Shown piece after piece: positions 42,599 through 51,536 of a stretch of 64,000 nt of DNA. The position numbers were made by a program, and so were the translations under genes. The notes under the pieces are model-generated. The model was given only the letters and a program-made list of their open reading frames with translations, was not told where the DNA came from and did no database searches. The stretch comes from an uncultured Bacteroidales bacterium (GTDB lineage Bacteria; Bacteroidota; Bacteroidia; Bacteroidales; Paludibacteraceae): assembly GCA_902800525.1 (NCBI GenBank), contig CADCEV010000014.1:1-64000 (forward strand), read 5' to 3'. Numbering within the stretch: position 1 is the first letter of the stretch; each line of letters starts with the position of its first letter.

Positions 42599-42853
42599 AT
42601 GGACACGCAATCTATTGATGACCAGCTGGAATTGCTGCGTCTTAAGGAATTATTTATGTCGGATATTAAGATCCGAAGTAAAATGGCTATGCTTATCTGC
42701 GAAGAAGACTCCTCACACAAGGAATTTTGCGAACTTACGCATTGCACACCGGACATAGCGAAAATGTTTGCAGAACAATTGTTAATAGATGTTTTTCTTA
42801 CTCCGGAAGAAATTGCAGCAGAGCGTGAACGTTTAGAAAGGATGAAACTATAA
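42599..42853 (+). CDS. Hypothetical protein
   Basis: An 84-residue acidic, helical protein (MDTQSIDDQLELLRLKELFM, then CEEDSSHKEFCELTHC and a charged end). No recognised family. Four Cys residues lie in the middle third. It sits 17 bp after the previous gene and 12 bp before the next, so it is likely co-transcribed. Confidence 0.5.
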   Translation: MDTQSIDDQLELLRLKELFMSDIKIRSKMAMLICEEDSSHKEFCELTHCTPDIAKMFAEQLLIDVFLTPEEIAAERERLERMKL

Positions 42854-42865
42854 TTCTATTTTACT

Positions 42866-43501
42866 ATGATACAATATGACGAACAGACCCTTCAACTTAT
42901 TGAAGAAGAAATAACCTACATTTATCAATCCGATGTAACAGGCTATCCGCAAAGTGAATTTTTGCTTGACTTACGGAAAAGTATCTTGAACGAGCAAGCA
43001 TTAACGCGTGAAGCTCAAGAAGAACTTCTGCCCGACATAATTGCCTTTAATGACGCCTTGCATGACGCGCTTAAACGTATGTATGACCGCGCGCATGAGC
43101 TCTATCGTCAGATGTCAGCTATTCAACCAGATATTCAGTTAATCGCCAAATGTTATCTTGCATATGACTATCCTGCTTTGCATCCCTACCAAAAAGAAGA
43201 CAGACAAGATTTGTTTGATGTTATATGCGATTTCGGTTGGAATAGACTATATGCAGATGGAGTTACTTTTTCACTGGAATTGCCACGCGATATAGACATC
43301 CCTTTCGACACTATCAGAGGCATGGACTGCAAACCGTTTAACTGGAATGAAGGTCTTGACCCCGAACTTACGAAAGATCTCCATATCAATCGTGCCTTCC
43401 ACAATCTTTTTGACCATACCAACTTTGCACTAACAGATTTTATCTTCTGCCGAGATTTTGTCTTTGAGTATAGCACTATTATACAAGAACAAACCAACTA
43501 A
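42866..43501 (+). CDS. Hypothetical protein
   Basis: A 211-residue acidic protein rich in Asp, Glu, Leu and Tyr, for example MIQYDEQTLQLIEEEITYIY and FNDALHDALKRMYDRAHELY, with aromatic-rich C-terminal part. No signal peptide or membrane segment and no known motif. Codon use is like its AT-rich neighbours. Function unknown. Confidence 0.55.
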   Translation: MIQYDEQTLQLIEEEITYIYQSDVTGYPQSEFLLDLRKSILNEQALTREAQEELLPDIIAFNDALHDALKRMYDRAHELYRQMSAIQPDIQLIAKCYLAYDYPALHPYQKEDRQDLFDVICDFGWNRLYADGVTFSLELPRDIDIPFDTIRGMDCKPFNWNEGLDPELTKDLHINRAFHNLFDHTNFALTDFIFCRDFVFEYSTIIQEQTN

Positions 43502-43515
43502 TTTAATTAACAAGC

Positions 43516-43752
43516 ATGAAAACATTTGTAAGAAAACACTTCAAAGATGAGTATGGAGTAGAATTCTCCACTTGTGCTGACATTACCACACTCACACGTA
43601 TGCCATCGGGCATAAAGGGAGAATATCGAATTCCGGACTTTGTGACTGACATCGGCGCATATGCCATAAATGGATGCAATGAGTTGACAGCACTAGTCAT
43701 TCCTAAGACTGTATCGGTGATAGGGAAGAATAATTTTGAGTTGTGTGAGTAA
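43516..43752 (+). CDS. Truncated BspA-like leucine-rich repeat protein
   Basis: A 78-residue protein with one to one-and-a-half LRR_5 (BspA-type) repeats: YRIPDFVTDIGAYAINGCNE followed by LTALVIPKTVSVIG. Full BspA-like proteins carry many repeats and a signal peptide; this one has neither and stops soon after the first repeat, so it may be a fragment. The stop lies at the start of a repeat-rich noncoding stretch. Confidence 0.5.
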   Translation: MKTFVRKHFKDEYGVEFSTCADITTLTRMPSGIKGEYRIPDFVTDIGAYAINGCNELTALVIPKTVSVIGKNNFELCE

Positions 43753-44012
43753 AAAAGGGTGTCACCCTGTCACCCCGTCACCCTGAATGCCGATTGGCAA
43801 TCGGCGGAACTATCAAGAAGGGATAGCCGGATAAGATCCGGCACTAATGGAGAAGAGGAAAGGAAGAAAGAGACGAAAGAGACGTGACGTAGACGTCCGT
43901 AATGGTCGCGAGATGGTCGCGGGATTGACCCGTAAGGGGAGGGTAATTGGAGGGTAATCGATACGATTTGGAGAGGAAGCCTCCGGATAATTGATAAAAA
44001 ATGCAACATCCG

Positions 44013-44037
44013 TTTAGAGCCACTTCCCGGACTCGAA
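44013..44037 (-). repeat. Duplicate of tRNA-Thr 3' end (possible att site)
   Basis: 25 bp identical to 44132-44156, which covers the T-arm/acceptor end of tRNA-Thr and 5 bp beyond it. Such copies are left by integrases that use a tRNA 3' end as attachment site. Confidence 0.7.
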
Positions 44038-44106
44038 AATTGCACATGTGTGCAATAATCGTACCCTTTAGGGTTAAGACCCCCCGGATTCGAGGCCTTG
44101 GAAGTG

Positions 44107-44134
44107 AAAGAAACGCCCCGAAGGACGTTTCTTT
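44107..44134 (-). terminator. Terminator-like hairpin after tRNA-Thr
   Basis: AAAGAAACG (44107-44115) pairs perfectly with CGTTTCTTT (44126-44134), just beyond the tRNA 3' end on the minus strand. The U-run is short, so it may also be a processing signal. Confidence 0.6.
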
Positions 44135-44136
44135 AG

Positions 44137-44209
<73 letters not shown>

Positions 44210-44211
44210 AG

Positions 44212-44312
44212 CGCGTTCGGCAACAGGGTTGCAAAGGTTTATACCGCTCCGCTAAATAAACGGGCAACCTGTGCCTCCGCTTTCCCCAAAAATTAAAATT
44301 TTCGGGGACCCC
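44212..44312 (-). repeat. Copy B of the inverted dispersed element (tRNA leader)
   Basis: Contains, inverted, the four blocks of 33720-33871: CGCGTTCGGCAA (44212-44223), ATACCGCTCCGCT (44241-44253), GCCTCCG (44273-44279) and the 26-bp block (44287-44312). It forms the 5' leader of tRNA-Thr. Confidence 0.75.
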
Positions 44313-44340
44313 GAGGATTCTAATTTTTGAAAAGCGGGTG

Positions 44341-44372
44341 CAAAGGTACTACATTTTTTTGAAATATGCAAA
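44341..44372 (-). promoter_or_regulatory. tRNA-Thr promoter
   Basis: On the minus strand TTTG (44369-44372) and TACCTTTG (44341-44348) with 20-bp spacer. Confidence 0.7.
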
Positions 44373-44397
44373 TTTTTTTGCAAATATTTTGTATTTT

Positions 44398-44429
44398 TTT
44401 GCATATGTGGTATATTTTTTGTAACTTTG
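44398..44429 (+). promoter_or_regulatory. Promoter of the DUF5103 gene
   Basis: TTTG (44398-44401) and TAACTTTG (44422-44429), 20-bp spacer, 41 bp before the ATG. Confidence 0.75.
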
Positions 44430-44470
44430 CACCCGAAAACAGATAAAACTCGTATCTTTTTGAGGTAAAG

Positions 44471-45742
44471 ATGAAAAAAACAGCACTCATATGGATTCTT
44501 TTAGTGCTCGGTTTTTGTACACATGCACAGACGCATGTGCACGTATATAATGAACAGATACGCACGTTACGCGTGGAGCGTGTGTTCCTTGCGCTGACAA
44601 ACGGAATAGTAGATGGAACAGACGCAAGCAACACGCTGCATATATCGTTCGACGAGATGAGCCACGACGTGAAAATGTACACCTACCGGGTGCAAATGAT
44701 GGAATGGTCCACATCGCCTCAGGAAGGCATGCTGAAACCCAACGAAAGTCTGACGTCCGGCGAGTATCTGAGAGGTTTCACCACCCGGGACATAACCGAT
44801 TACGAGCATTCATTCAATACCAGCCGCGAATATACGCATTATTGGTTTGATTTTCCGAATGAAGACATGCAACTCACCAAGAGCGGCAATTACCGTTTGA
44901 CGGTCTATGAAGACGGCAATCCCGATAACAAAGTGGCGGACGTGGATTTCTGTGTGGTAGAGCCGCTGGTGAAGATGGCGACCAAAGTGCGCGCCAACAC
45001 GGATATAGAGTTCAACGGGCGGTATCAGCAGGTGGATATAGAATTGGGGTTGCAGGAGTTTACAAGCCGCTATCAGCCGTCTGAGTTCCGGCTGTTAGTG
45101 ACGCAAAATAACCGTTTGGACAATTGTGTGACGCTGACACAGCCGACGTATATCGAGCCGAACAGGTTGCGGTACATCAACAATAAAGCACTCATTTTTG
45201 AAGGCGGAAACGAGTATCACCATTTTGATGCATTCTCGCGTTTCTACGCCGGAACAGGAATCGACCGCGTGTTCCACGAGATGGGCGATTACCATGCTCC
45301 GCTTTTTGCGGACGAACTGACGACGGGCATTTATATCCATCGATTTGATGCCAACGGCCGCTATCTGGTGAATGCCGAGCGCACGAATGATCCGGACACA
45401 GAGGCGGAGTACATGTGGATCTATTGGAGTTTGCCGGCAGAGAAACCATGGTTTGACGGCGCGCTGTATGTGGGCGGCGAGTTGTTTCATAACGAGTTGG
45501 GACTTCGCAACCGAATGCAATATGACAACGAAACCAAGTGTTATTGGCTGACAGCTCTGGTGAAGCAGGGCGGGTATGACTACCAGTACTGGTTTGTGCC
45601 TAAGAACGGCGCTACTACTATGCAGCGTGTGGACGGCAGTTACTGGCAGACTGAAAATGAATACGCTGTCTATGTCTATTGGCGTCCTTTCGGCGAACGT
45701 TATGACCGTTTGGTCGGTGTTCAAGTTATCAAATCCAATTAG
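44471..45742 (+). CDS. DUF5103 secreted protein
   Basis: A 423-residue exported protein. Signal peptide MKKTALIWILLVLGFCTHAQ, then an all-beta N-terminal half with IRTLRVERVFLALTNGIVD and a C-terminal half with YWFVPKNGATTMQRVDGSYW and TENEYAVYVYWRPFGERYDR, which fit the Bacteroidetes DUF5103 family. The family is common in species with type IX secretion, but a role is not established. It stands alone behind its own promoter. Confidence 0.85.
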   Translation: MKKTALIWILLVLGFCTHAQTHVHVYNEQIRTLRVERVFLALTNGIVDGTDASNTLHISFDEMSHDVKMYTYRVQMMEWSTSPQEGMLKPNESLTSGEYLRGFTTRDITDYEHSFNTSREYTHYWFDFPNEDMQLTKSGNYRLTVYEDGNPDNKVADVDFCVVEPLVKMATKVRANTDIEFNGRYQQVDIELGLQEFTSRYQPSEFRLLVTQNNRLDNCVTLTQPTYIEPNRLRYINNKALIFEGGNEYHHFDAFSRFYAGTGIDRVFHEMGDYHAPLFADELTTGIYIHRFDANGRYLVNAERTNDPDTEAEYMWIYWSLPAEKPWFDGALYVGGELFHNELGLRNRMQYDNETKCYWLTALVKQGGYDYQYWFVPKNGATTMQRVDGSYWQTENEYAVYVYWRPFGERYDRLVGVQVIKSN

Positions 45743-45774
45743 AACGACATTACAACTCTAAATTAAATACCATT

Positions 45775-45840
45775 ATGCAAGTAGATCAGATTTTTAAAAA
45801 TGCGAAGATCTTCACGTCAGACAAGAAAAAAATGAAATAA
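45775..45840 (+). pseudogene. N-terminal remnant of an amidohydrolase
   Basis: A 21-codon frame, MQVDQIFKNAKIFTSDKKKM then stop. The QIFxNAKIFTSD pattern is the usual beginning of YtcJ-type amidohydrolases; the rest of the gene is missing. It lies directly before a terminator. Confidence 0.5.
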
Positions 45841-45856
45841 TAGCATTGTTCATCAA

Positions 45857-45895
45857 TAAAAAAGGTGTGCCAAATCATTGACACACCTTTTTTAT
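45857..45895. terminator. Bidirectional terminator
   Basis: AAAAAAGGTGTGCCAA faces TTGACACACCTTTTTT (one mismatch), with A- and T-runs on both sides, between the convergent DUF5103-side transcript and pgi. Confidence 0.85.
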
Positions 45896-45909
45896 TAAAC
45901 GAATAGTTC

Positions 45910-47253
45910 TTACTTTGCCAAGCGAGCTTTGATAGCTTTGCTTTCTTCTTCGTAACCCGGTTTGTCGAGGAGGGCGAACATGTTCTTCTTGTACGCCTCT
46001 ACACCCGGTTGGTTGAACGGATTGACGTCCAGCACATAACCGGAAATACCGCAACCGCGCTCGAAGAAATAGATGAACTGACCGATGTTGTACTCGTCAA
46101 TCTTCTCAAACGAGATATGGATATTGGGCACACCGCCGTCCACGTGAGCAAGTTGTGTACCGAGTTCCGCCATCTTATTCACCTCATCTACGCGTTTGCC
46201 GGCGAGGAAATTGAGTCCGTCGAGGTTCTCTTCGTCGGTCGGAACAAGCACGGTCTTGTTGGCTTTCTCAATGGAGATTACGGTCTCGAAAATCGTACGC
46301 TCGCCGTCTTGGATCCATTGACCCATGGAGTGCAGATCGGTTGTGAAGTCCACAGAAGCCGGGAAAATAGCTTTGTGATCCTTACCCTCGGACTCGCCGT
46401 AGAGTTGTTTCCACCACTCGCTGAAATAGTGCAGTTTCGGGTTGAAGTTCACGAGGATCTCGATCTTCTTACCGCTCTGATAGAGGGCATTACGGATAGC
46501 TGCGTATTGGCAAGCGGGGTTCTCAGCGTACGGCACTTTGACGTCCGTTGCTTTCTCCATATCCTGTGCTCCCTTAACCAGCGCTTTTATGTCGCCACCT
46601 GCCACAGCAATCGGCAGCAAGCCCACCGGCGTCAGCACAGAGAAACGTCCGCCGACATTGTCTGGGATAACAAAAGTCTTGTAACCCTCTTTGGTAGCAA
46701 GCGAACGCAGCGCACCTTTCGCACGGTCGGTAACCGCTACAATACGATGTTTCGCCTCCTCTTTGCCGACTTGTTTCTCGAGCATGGTTTTCAAGAGACG
46801 GAAAGCCAGCGCGGTCTCGGTTGTCGTACCGGACTTGGAGATATTGATGATACCGAACTGCTTGTCAGCCAGGAATTCCATGAGTTCCGCCAGATAATCC
46901 TCACCGATGTTATTGCCGGCATAAACCACATAGGGGTTCTTGCGATCCTTGGCTACAAAAGCATCAAAAGCCGAGCTAAGTGCCTCATTCACAGCGCGTG
47001 CACCGAGATACGAACCGCCGATTCCGGCTACGATCACTACTTCGCAACGTTTGCGCAACTCGTCAGCCGAAGCTTGCACTTCTGCGAGGAACTCATCCGT
47101 GATAGAGGAGGGCAGATGAACCCAGCCGATGTAATCGTTTCCTGCTCCCTGACCGTTCTCCAAAAGGAGATTAGCGGCTTCGGTTTGCGACTCTAATTTC
47201 TTCAAAGCCTCTGCTTCCACAAAGCAAGCGGCGTTTTTAAGACATAATTTCAT
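45910..47253 (-). CDS. pgi: Glucose-6-phosphate isomerase
   Basis: A 447-residue isomerase of glycolysis and gluconeogenesis. Conserved segments include [36 protein letters not shown] (sugar-phosphate binding), [20 protein letters not shown] and a late [20 protein letters not shown] with VEAYKKN. Length fits the shorter bacterial type. It is last in the lysS-gpsA-pgi operon; its ATG is 4 bp after the gpsA stop. Confidence 0.97.
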   Translation of the reverse strand: MKLCLKNAACFVEAEALKKLESQTEAANLLLENGQGAGNDYIGWVHLPSSITDEFLAEVQASADELRKRCEVVIVAGIGGSYLGARAVNEALSSAFDAFVAKDRKNPYVVYAGNNIGEDYLAELMEFLADKQFGIINISKSGTTTETALAFRLLKTMLEKQVGKEEAKHRIVAVTDRAKGALRSLATKEGYKTFVIPDNVGGRFSVLTPVGLLPIAVAGGDIKALVKGAQDMEKATDVKVPYAENPACQYAAIRNALYQSGKKIEILVNFNPKLHYFSEWWKQLYGESEGKDHKAIFPASVDFTTDLHSMGQWIQDGERTIFETVISIEKANKTVLVPTDEENLDGLNFLAGKRVDEVNKMAELGTQLAHVDGGVPNIHISFEKIDEYNIGQFIYFFERGCGISGYVLDVNPFNQPGVEAYKKNMFALLDKPGYEEESKAIKARLAK

Positions 47254-47257
47254 AATA

Positions 47258-48247
47258 TTATTGTAATTTAGAAGTTAAAGACTTGATAATAGGTTTGGCT
47301 TTTTGCCGGTTGTAGAGGATTTCGTACATGGCGTCAACGATCGGCAGCGCTACTTTCATCCGTTGGTTCGCCTCATAAATGGCTTTGGTGCCATAATAGC
47401 CTTCGGCTACCATCTCCATCTCCATTTGCGCCGCTTTGACCGAATAGCCGAGTCCGAGCATCTGTCCGAACTGCCTGTTACGGCTGAACTGCGAATAACC
47501 GGTAACGAGCACGTCGCCCAAATAACCGCTCATGGTGATGTCGCGCGGCACATTGCTCATCGCGGTTGCAAATCGCTGGATCTCCTGAATAGCGTTGCTC
47601 AGCAATACGGCTTGGAAGTTATCGCCGTAGTGAAGTGCCTGACACATACCTGCCGCGATGGCGTAGATGTTTTTCATCACCGAACTGTACTCCAAGCCGA
47701 TGACATCGGAGGAAACAGCGGTTTGCACGTACGGCGTCTGGAACAATTTCGCCCACACTTCCGCGTTCGGCCGGTTCTCGCAACCGATGGTGAGGTAACT
47801 GAGGCGCTCCAACGCAATCTCCTCCGCGTGACACGGACCGGCGATGACGCCTAATTGGTCAAACGGAATGCGGAAACGGTTGTGCAGATAATCGGTGATG
47901 ATCACGTTTTCATCGGGGATCATACCTTTCACGGCGGAGATGACCACTTTATGGGTCATGTCACGGCGGATTTTTGTCAATGTCTGCTTGACATATGGCG
48001 ATGGAATCGCAAGAATCAGCACGTCGGATTGCGCTACCGTTTGGTTGATATCCGACGAGAAATGAATCCGTCCGACGTCGAAACTGGCGGCTCCAAGATA
48101 GGTCGGGTTCTTGCCGGTTGCGATGAACTCATCGATCACCTCTTGCCGGCGGATGAACCAGTTGATCTCGCCTTGGTTCTGCATGACGATTTTTGCCAAC
48201 GCCGTCGCCCATGACCCGGAACCGAGAATAGCTACTTTTCTATACAT
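47258..48247 (-). CDS. gpsA: Glycerol-3-phosphate dehydrogenase (NAD(P)+)
   Basis: A 329-residue GpsA that makes sn-glycerol-3-phosphate for phospholipid synthesis. N-terminal Rossmann motif [12 protein letters not shown], then [16 protein letters not shown] and [12 protein letters not shown] (with the catalytic Lys) are intact. ATG at 48247 (MYRKVAILG) is chosen over 48256. The upstream gap to lysS holds a heptamer array. Confidence 0.95.
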   Translation of the reverse strand: MYRKVAILGSGSWATALAKIVMQNQGEINWFIRRQEVIDEFIATGKNPTYLGAASFDVGRIHFSSDINQTVAQSDVLILAIPSPYVKQTLTKIRRDMTHKVVISAVKGMIPDENVIITDYLHNRFRIPFDQLGVIAGPCHAEEIALERLSYLTIGCENRPNAEVWAKLFQTPYVQTAVSSDVIGLEYSSVMKNIYAIAAGMCQALHYGDNFQAVLLSNAIQEIQRFATAMSNVPRDITMSGYLGDVLVTGYSQFSRNRQFGQMLGLGYSVKAAQMEMEMVAEGYYGTKAIYEANQRMKVALPIVDAMYEILYNRQKAKPIIKSLTSKLQ

Positions 48248-48252
48248 AATTA

Positions 48253-48280
48253 TCAATTATCAATTGTCAATTATCCATTG
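48253..48280. repeat. Heptamer array between lysS and gpsA
   Basis: Four TCAATT(A/G) units; the last overlaps the lysS stop region, so the lysS C-terminus ends in repeat sequence. Confidence 0.75.
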
Positions 48281-49860
48281 ACTTCCGGTTTCATAGTGGG
48301 GAAGAGTAGTACCTCTTGGATTGTCGGCTGTCCGGTCATGAGGATTGCCAGACGGTCGATACCGATACCGATACCGGATGTCGGCGGCATACCATATTCC
48401 AGCGCGCGCATAAAGTCGTGGTCGATCACCATTGCCTCATCGTCACCTTTATCCGCCAGTTTCATCTGCTCCACGAAACGGTTGTACTGGTCGATCGGGT
48501 CGTTGAGCTCCGAGTATGCGTTTGCCAGCTCTTTGCCGTTCACCATCAGCTCAAAACGCTCGGTAAGACCGGGTTTCGAACGGTGCATCTTCGTCAGCGG
48601 AGACATCTCAACAGGGTAGTCGGTGATGAACGTCGGCTGAATGAAAGTGCCCTCGCAGGTCTCGCCGAAAATCTCGTCAATCAGCTTGCCTTTGCCCATA
48701 TGCTCGGTATCTTCCACGCCGAGTTTCTTTGCCTCCACGCGGATCTCGTCCTCGCTCATCGAAGCCAAATCCAAACCTGTCTTTTCCTTGATAGCATCGA
48801 GGATCGGCAATCTTCTGTAAGGAGCCTTGAAATCGATCTCGTTTTCGCCCACTTTCACTTTCGTCGTACCGTTTACAGCAATCGCAATCTTCTCCAACAG
48901 TTGCTCCGTGAAGCCCATCATCCAGTTGTAATCCTTGTATTGCACATACAGCTCCATGCAGGTGAACTCCGGGTTGTGACTGCGGTCCATGCCCTCGTTG
49001 CGGAAGTTACGGCCGATCTCATACACACCCTCAAAACCGCCGACAATCAGTCGTTTCAGATAAAGTTCGGTGGCGATACGCAGGTACATATCTACGTCCA
49101 GCGAGTTATGATGCGTAATGAACGGACGCGCACTTGCGCCGCCGGCAATCTGCTGCAAAATCGGGGTCTCTACCTCGGTATAACCTGCCTCGTCAAACAC
49201 CTGACGCATCGTGCGCAGAATGGTAGCGCGTTTGAGGAATGTGTCCTTAACGCCCTCATTTACAACCAAATCCACATATCGCTGGCGGTAACGTTGCTCC
49301 GGATCATTAAATCCGTCATAAGCCACACCGTCTTTGTATTTTACAATCGGCAGCGGTTTCAAACTCTTTGCCAGCACGGTCAGTTTCTTTGCATGTACGC
49401 TGATCTCGCCCATTTGTGTGCGGAAAACGAATCCCTCAATGCCGATGAAATCGCCGATATCGAGCAGTTTCTTGAATACCACATTGTACATCTGTTGCTC
49501 TACGGTCGTAACTTGTTCGCCCTCAGCAACGGGCTCTTGTATATCATCTCTCGACACATACACCTGAATACGTCCTTTCGAGTCTTGAATCTCAATGAAA
49601 GAAGCCTTGCCCATGATGCGTTTGGACATCAGACGACCTGCAATACGCACCGTGTCTCCTGTGTGCCATTCCTTCACGGATTCATTCTCCCCCTTTTGAG
49701 AAGGGGGCAGGGGGGATGTCTCATCTACAAACCCGGCTTTGATCTCGGTTGAATAACCGGTTACTTCATACTCGGCGGCAGGATACGGATCTATGCCCAT
49801 GTCGCGCATCGTCTGCAAACTCTGTCGCCGTACTAATTCTTGTTCGCTTAAATTTTCCAT
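48271..49860 (-). CDS. lysS: Lysyl-tRNA synthetase, class II
   Basis: A 529-residue LysRS. The OB-fold anticodon domain (about 65-180) includes [20 protein letters not shown]; class II motif 2 is [20 protein letters not shown] and motif 3 is [20 protein letters not shown], with LLFPTMKPE at the end. Residues about 47-59 ([14 protein letters not shown]) are encoded by a GC-rich palindromic element inserted in frame just before the OB fold. It heads the operon with gpsA and pgi. Confidence 0.96.
   Translation of the reverse strand: MENLSEQELVRRQSLQTMRDMGIDPYPAAEYEVTGYSTEIKAGFVDETSPLPPSQKGENESVKEWHTGDTVRIAGRLMSKRIMGKASFIEIQDSKGRIQVYVSRDDIQEPVAEGEQVTTVEQQMYNVVFKKLLDIGDFIGIEGFVFRTQMGEISVHAKKLTVLAKSLKPLPIVKYKDGVAYDGFNDPEQRYRQRYVDLVVNEGVKDTFLKRATILRTMRQVFDEAGYTEVETPILQQIAGGASARPFITHHNSLDVDMYLRIATELYLKRLIVGGFEGVYEIGRNFRNEGMDRSHNPEFTCMELYVQYKDYNWMMGFTEQLLEKIAIAVNGTTKVKVGENEIDFKAPYRRLPILDAIKEKTGLDLASMSEDEIRVEAKKLGVEDTEHMGKGKLIDEIFGETCEGTFIQPTFITDYPVEMSPLTKMHRSKPGLTERFELMVNGKELANAYSELNDPIDQYNRFVEQMKLADKGDDEAMVIDHDFMRALEYGMPPTSGIGIGIDRLAILMTGQPTIQEVLLFPTMKPEVNG
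49684..49722. repeat. GC-rich palindromic element inside lysS
   Basis: CCCCCTT-TTGAG-AAGGGGG hairpin next to CAGGGGGGATGTCTC. The valS element (14726-14762) has the same block order in opposite orientation; both are in frame. Confidence 0.75.
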
Positions 49861-49907
49861 ATATCGTTTATTTTATTCCCTATTTGACCTAATTTACAAT
49901 TTGGGTG

Positions 49908-49939
49908 CAAAGTTACAATAATTTTTTCATATATGCAAA
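49908..49939 (-). promoter_or_regulatory. lysS operon promoter
   Basis: Minus strand TTTG (49936-49939) and TAACTTTG (49908-49915) with 20 bp between, 48 bp before the lysS ATG. Confidence 0.75.
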
Positions 49940-49964
49940 TTTTTTTATAAAAAATGTTCGCGCG

Positions 49965-49996
49965 CTTGCGTATATCAATTTTTTTTTGTAATTTTG
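49965..49996 (+). promoter_or_regulatory. gdhA promoter
   Basis: CTTG (49965-49968) and TAATTTTG (49989-49996), 20-bp spacer; divergent from the lysS promoter. Confidence 0.65.
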
Positions 49997-50056
49997 CACC
50001 CGAATTGTAATTTGCCTAAAAAGGTGAAAATTGATAAATTAACTGTAAATTGTTTT

Positions 50057-51433
50057 ATGGATAAACAAACGCAAGCTTATGTGGACGCTTTCATGGCGGA
50101 CCTTATTAAGAAAAACCCCGGTGAGAATGAGTTTCACCAAGCTGTCAAAGAAGTAGTGGAATCGGTTGCTCCGATGATCATGGCATACCCGTATCTGCGC
50201 GAGCAGAAAGTGATGGAACGCATCGTTGAACCGGAACGTGTGATCATGTTCCGTGTGCCTTGGATGGATGATCAGGGCGAAGTGCAGATCAACCGCGGTT
50301 TCCGCGTGCAGATGAACTCTGCCATCGGTCCGTACAAAGGCGGTATCCGTTTCCATGCGTCTGTTAACCTCTCCATCATGAAGTTCTTAGCGTTCGAGCA
50401 GACCTTCAAAAACGCACTCACAACCCTGCCGATGGGCGGAGCAAAAGGCGGATCGGACTTCTCGCCGCGCGGCAAATCGGACGCCGAAGTGATGCGGTTC
50501 TGTCAATCTTTCATGACCGAACTCCAGCGTCATATCGGAGCGGACACGGATGTGCCGGCCGGTGACATCGGCGTCGGCGGACGCGAGATCGGCTATATGT
50601 TTGGTCAGTACAAGCGTCTCCGCGATGAGTTCACGGGCACGCTGACCGGAAAAGGTCAGATGTGGGGCGGTTCGCTCATGCGTCCTGAAGCTACCGGTTA
50701 CGGTGCTTGCTATTTCGCAGAGGCCATGTTGGCTACCCGCGGATTGTCCTTCGAAGGCAAAAAAGTCTGCATCTCCGGAGCAGGAAACGTAGCGCAGTTT
50801 GCCGCACAAAAAGCAACCCGTCTTGGCGCGAAAGTGCTCACTATGTCCGATTCCAACGGGTTTATTTACGACGAAGAAGGACTCAACGAAGAGAAACTCG
50901 CGTATATCTTTGAACTCAAAAACGTCCGTCGCGGACGCATCAAAGAGTACGTCACCAAATACCCGCAGGCTAAATATTTTGAGAACGAGCGTCCTTGGTC
51001 TATCCCCTGTGACATCGCGATGCCGTGTGCTACCCAGAACGAGATCGAGAAAGCCGATGCTGAGAAACTGATGGCGAACGGCTGTTTCTGTGTCTGCGAG
51101 GGTGCGAACATGCCTTCCACGCCGGAAGCTATCGCTATCTTCCAGGCCGCTAAGATCCTCTATAGCCCGGGCAAAGCATCCAATGCCGGCGGTGTAGCTA
51201 CATCCGGCCTTGAAATGACCCAGAACTCAATGCGTCTCAAATGGACTGCCGAAGAAGTGGATCAGCGTCTCCGCACAATCATGGCGGACATACACGCAGC
51301 CTGCCTCAAATACGGAACTGAAGAGAACAACCTCGGACCGGACGGCAAACCATACATCAACTATGTCAAAGGTGCCAACATTGCAGGTTTCATGAAAGTA
51401 GCCAACGCGATGGTCGAGCAGGGTTTAGTCTGA
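50057..51433 (+). CDS. gdhA: NADP-type glutamate dehydrogenase
   Basis: A 458-residue enzyme that links 2-oxoglutarate and ammonia to glutamate. GPYKGGIRFHASVNLSIMKF contains the substrate-binding Lys region, and TTLPMGGAKGGSDFSPRGKS the catalytic Lys; CISGAGNVAQFAAQKA is the Rossmann site. ATG at 50057 (MDKQTQAYVD) matches family starts; the longer frame reaches into the promoter. Followed by an 11-bp repeat array. Confidence 0.95.
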   Translation: MDKQTQAYVDAFMADLIKKNPGENEFHQAVKEVVESVAPMIMAYPYLREQKVMERIVEPERVIMFRVPWMDDQGEVQINRGFRVQMNSAIGPYKGGIRFHASVNLSIMKFLAFEQTFKNALTTLPMGGAKGGSDFSPRGKSDAEVMRFCQSFMTELQRHIGADTDVPAGDIGVGGREIGYMFGQYKRLRDEFTGTLTGKGQMWGGSLMRPEATGYGACYFAEAMLATRGLSFEGKKVCISGAGNVAQFAAQKATRLGAKVLTMSDSNGFIYDEEGLNEEKLAYIFELKNVRRGRIKEYVTKYPQAKYFENERPWSIPCDIAMPCATQNEIEKADAEKLMANGCFCVCEGANMPSTPEAIAIFQAAKILYSPGKASNAGGVATSGLEMTQNSMRLKWTAEEVDQRLRTIMADIHAACLKYGTEENNLGPDGKPYINYVKGANIAGFMKVANAMVEQGLV

Positions 51434-51460
51434 TAAACAGCAGGTATTTCGCTGTTGAAC

Positions 51461-51515
51461 ACGTAAACGAGACGTAAACGAGACGTAAACGAGTCGAAAA
51501 CGAGACGTAAACGAG
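51461..51515 (+). repeat. Undecamer array (ACGTAAACGAG x5)
   Basis: Five 11-bp units (four identical, one TCGAAAACGAG) between gdhA and the next gene. The variant unit matches the units inside valS (14924-14967). Confidence 0.9.
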
Positions 51516-51536
51516 TAGGTGGAAAATCGGAAGAAT

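Larger units (their letters stand above)
43753..44136. other. Noncoding stretch with short repeats
   Basis: No gene seen. It has an octamer array GTCACCC(T/C) x3 (43761-43784), a near-perfect palindrome GCCGATTG-G-CAATCGGC (about 43788-43804), a CCGGAT/ATCCGG hairpin, repeated ATGGTCGCG(A/G)G segments near 43900-43925, the 25-bp duplicate of the tRNA 3' end (44013-44037) and a hairpin at 44107-44134. Confidence 0.65.

Noticed and set aside
43770-44047. Minus-strand ORFs of 67-91 codons near the tRNA scar
   Set aside because: They consist of repeat and palindrome sequence with biased composition and overlap the att-like duplicate.
44076-44104. Possible second tRNA fragment (T-loop-like GGATTCGAGG)
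   Set aside because: Only one arm-like segment is seen; no acceptor or anticodon stem can be built.
46009-47196. Plus-strand frame of 395 codons inside pgi
   Set aside because: Antisense shadow of a full-length phosphoglucose isomerase.
48316-49752. Plus-strand frame of 478 codons inside lysS
   Set aside because: Antisense shadow of a clear LysRS gene; the translation is His/Leu/Val-rich without motifs.
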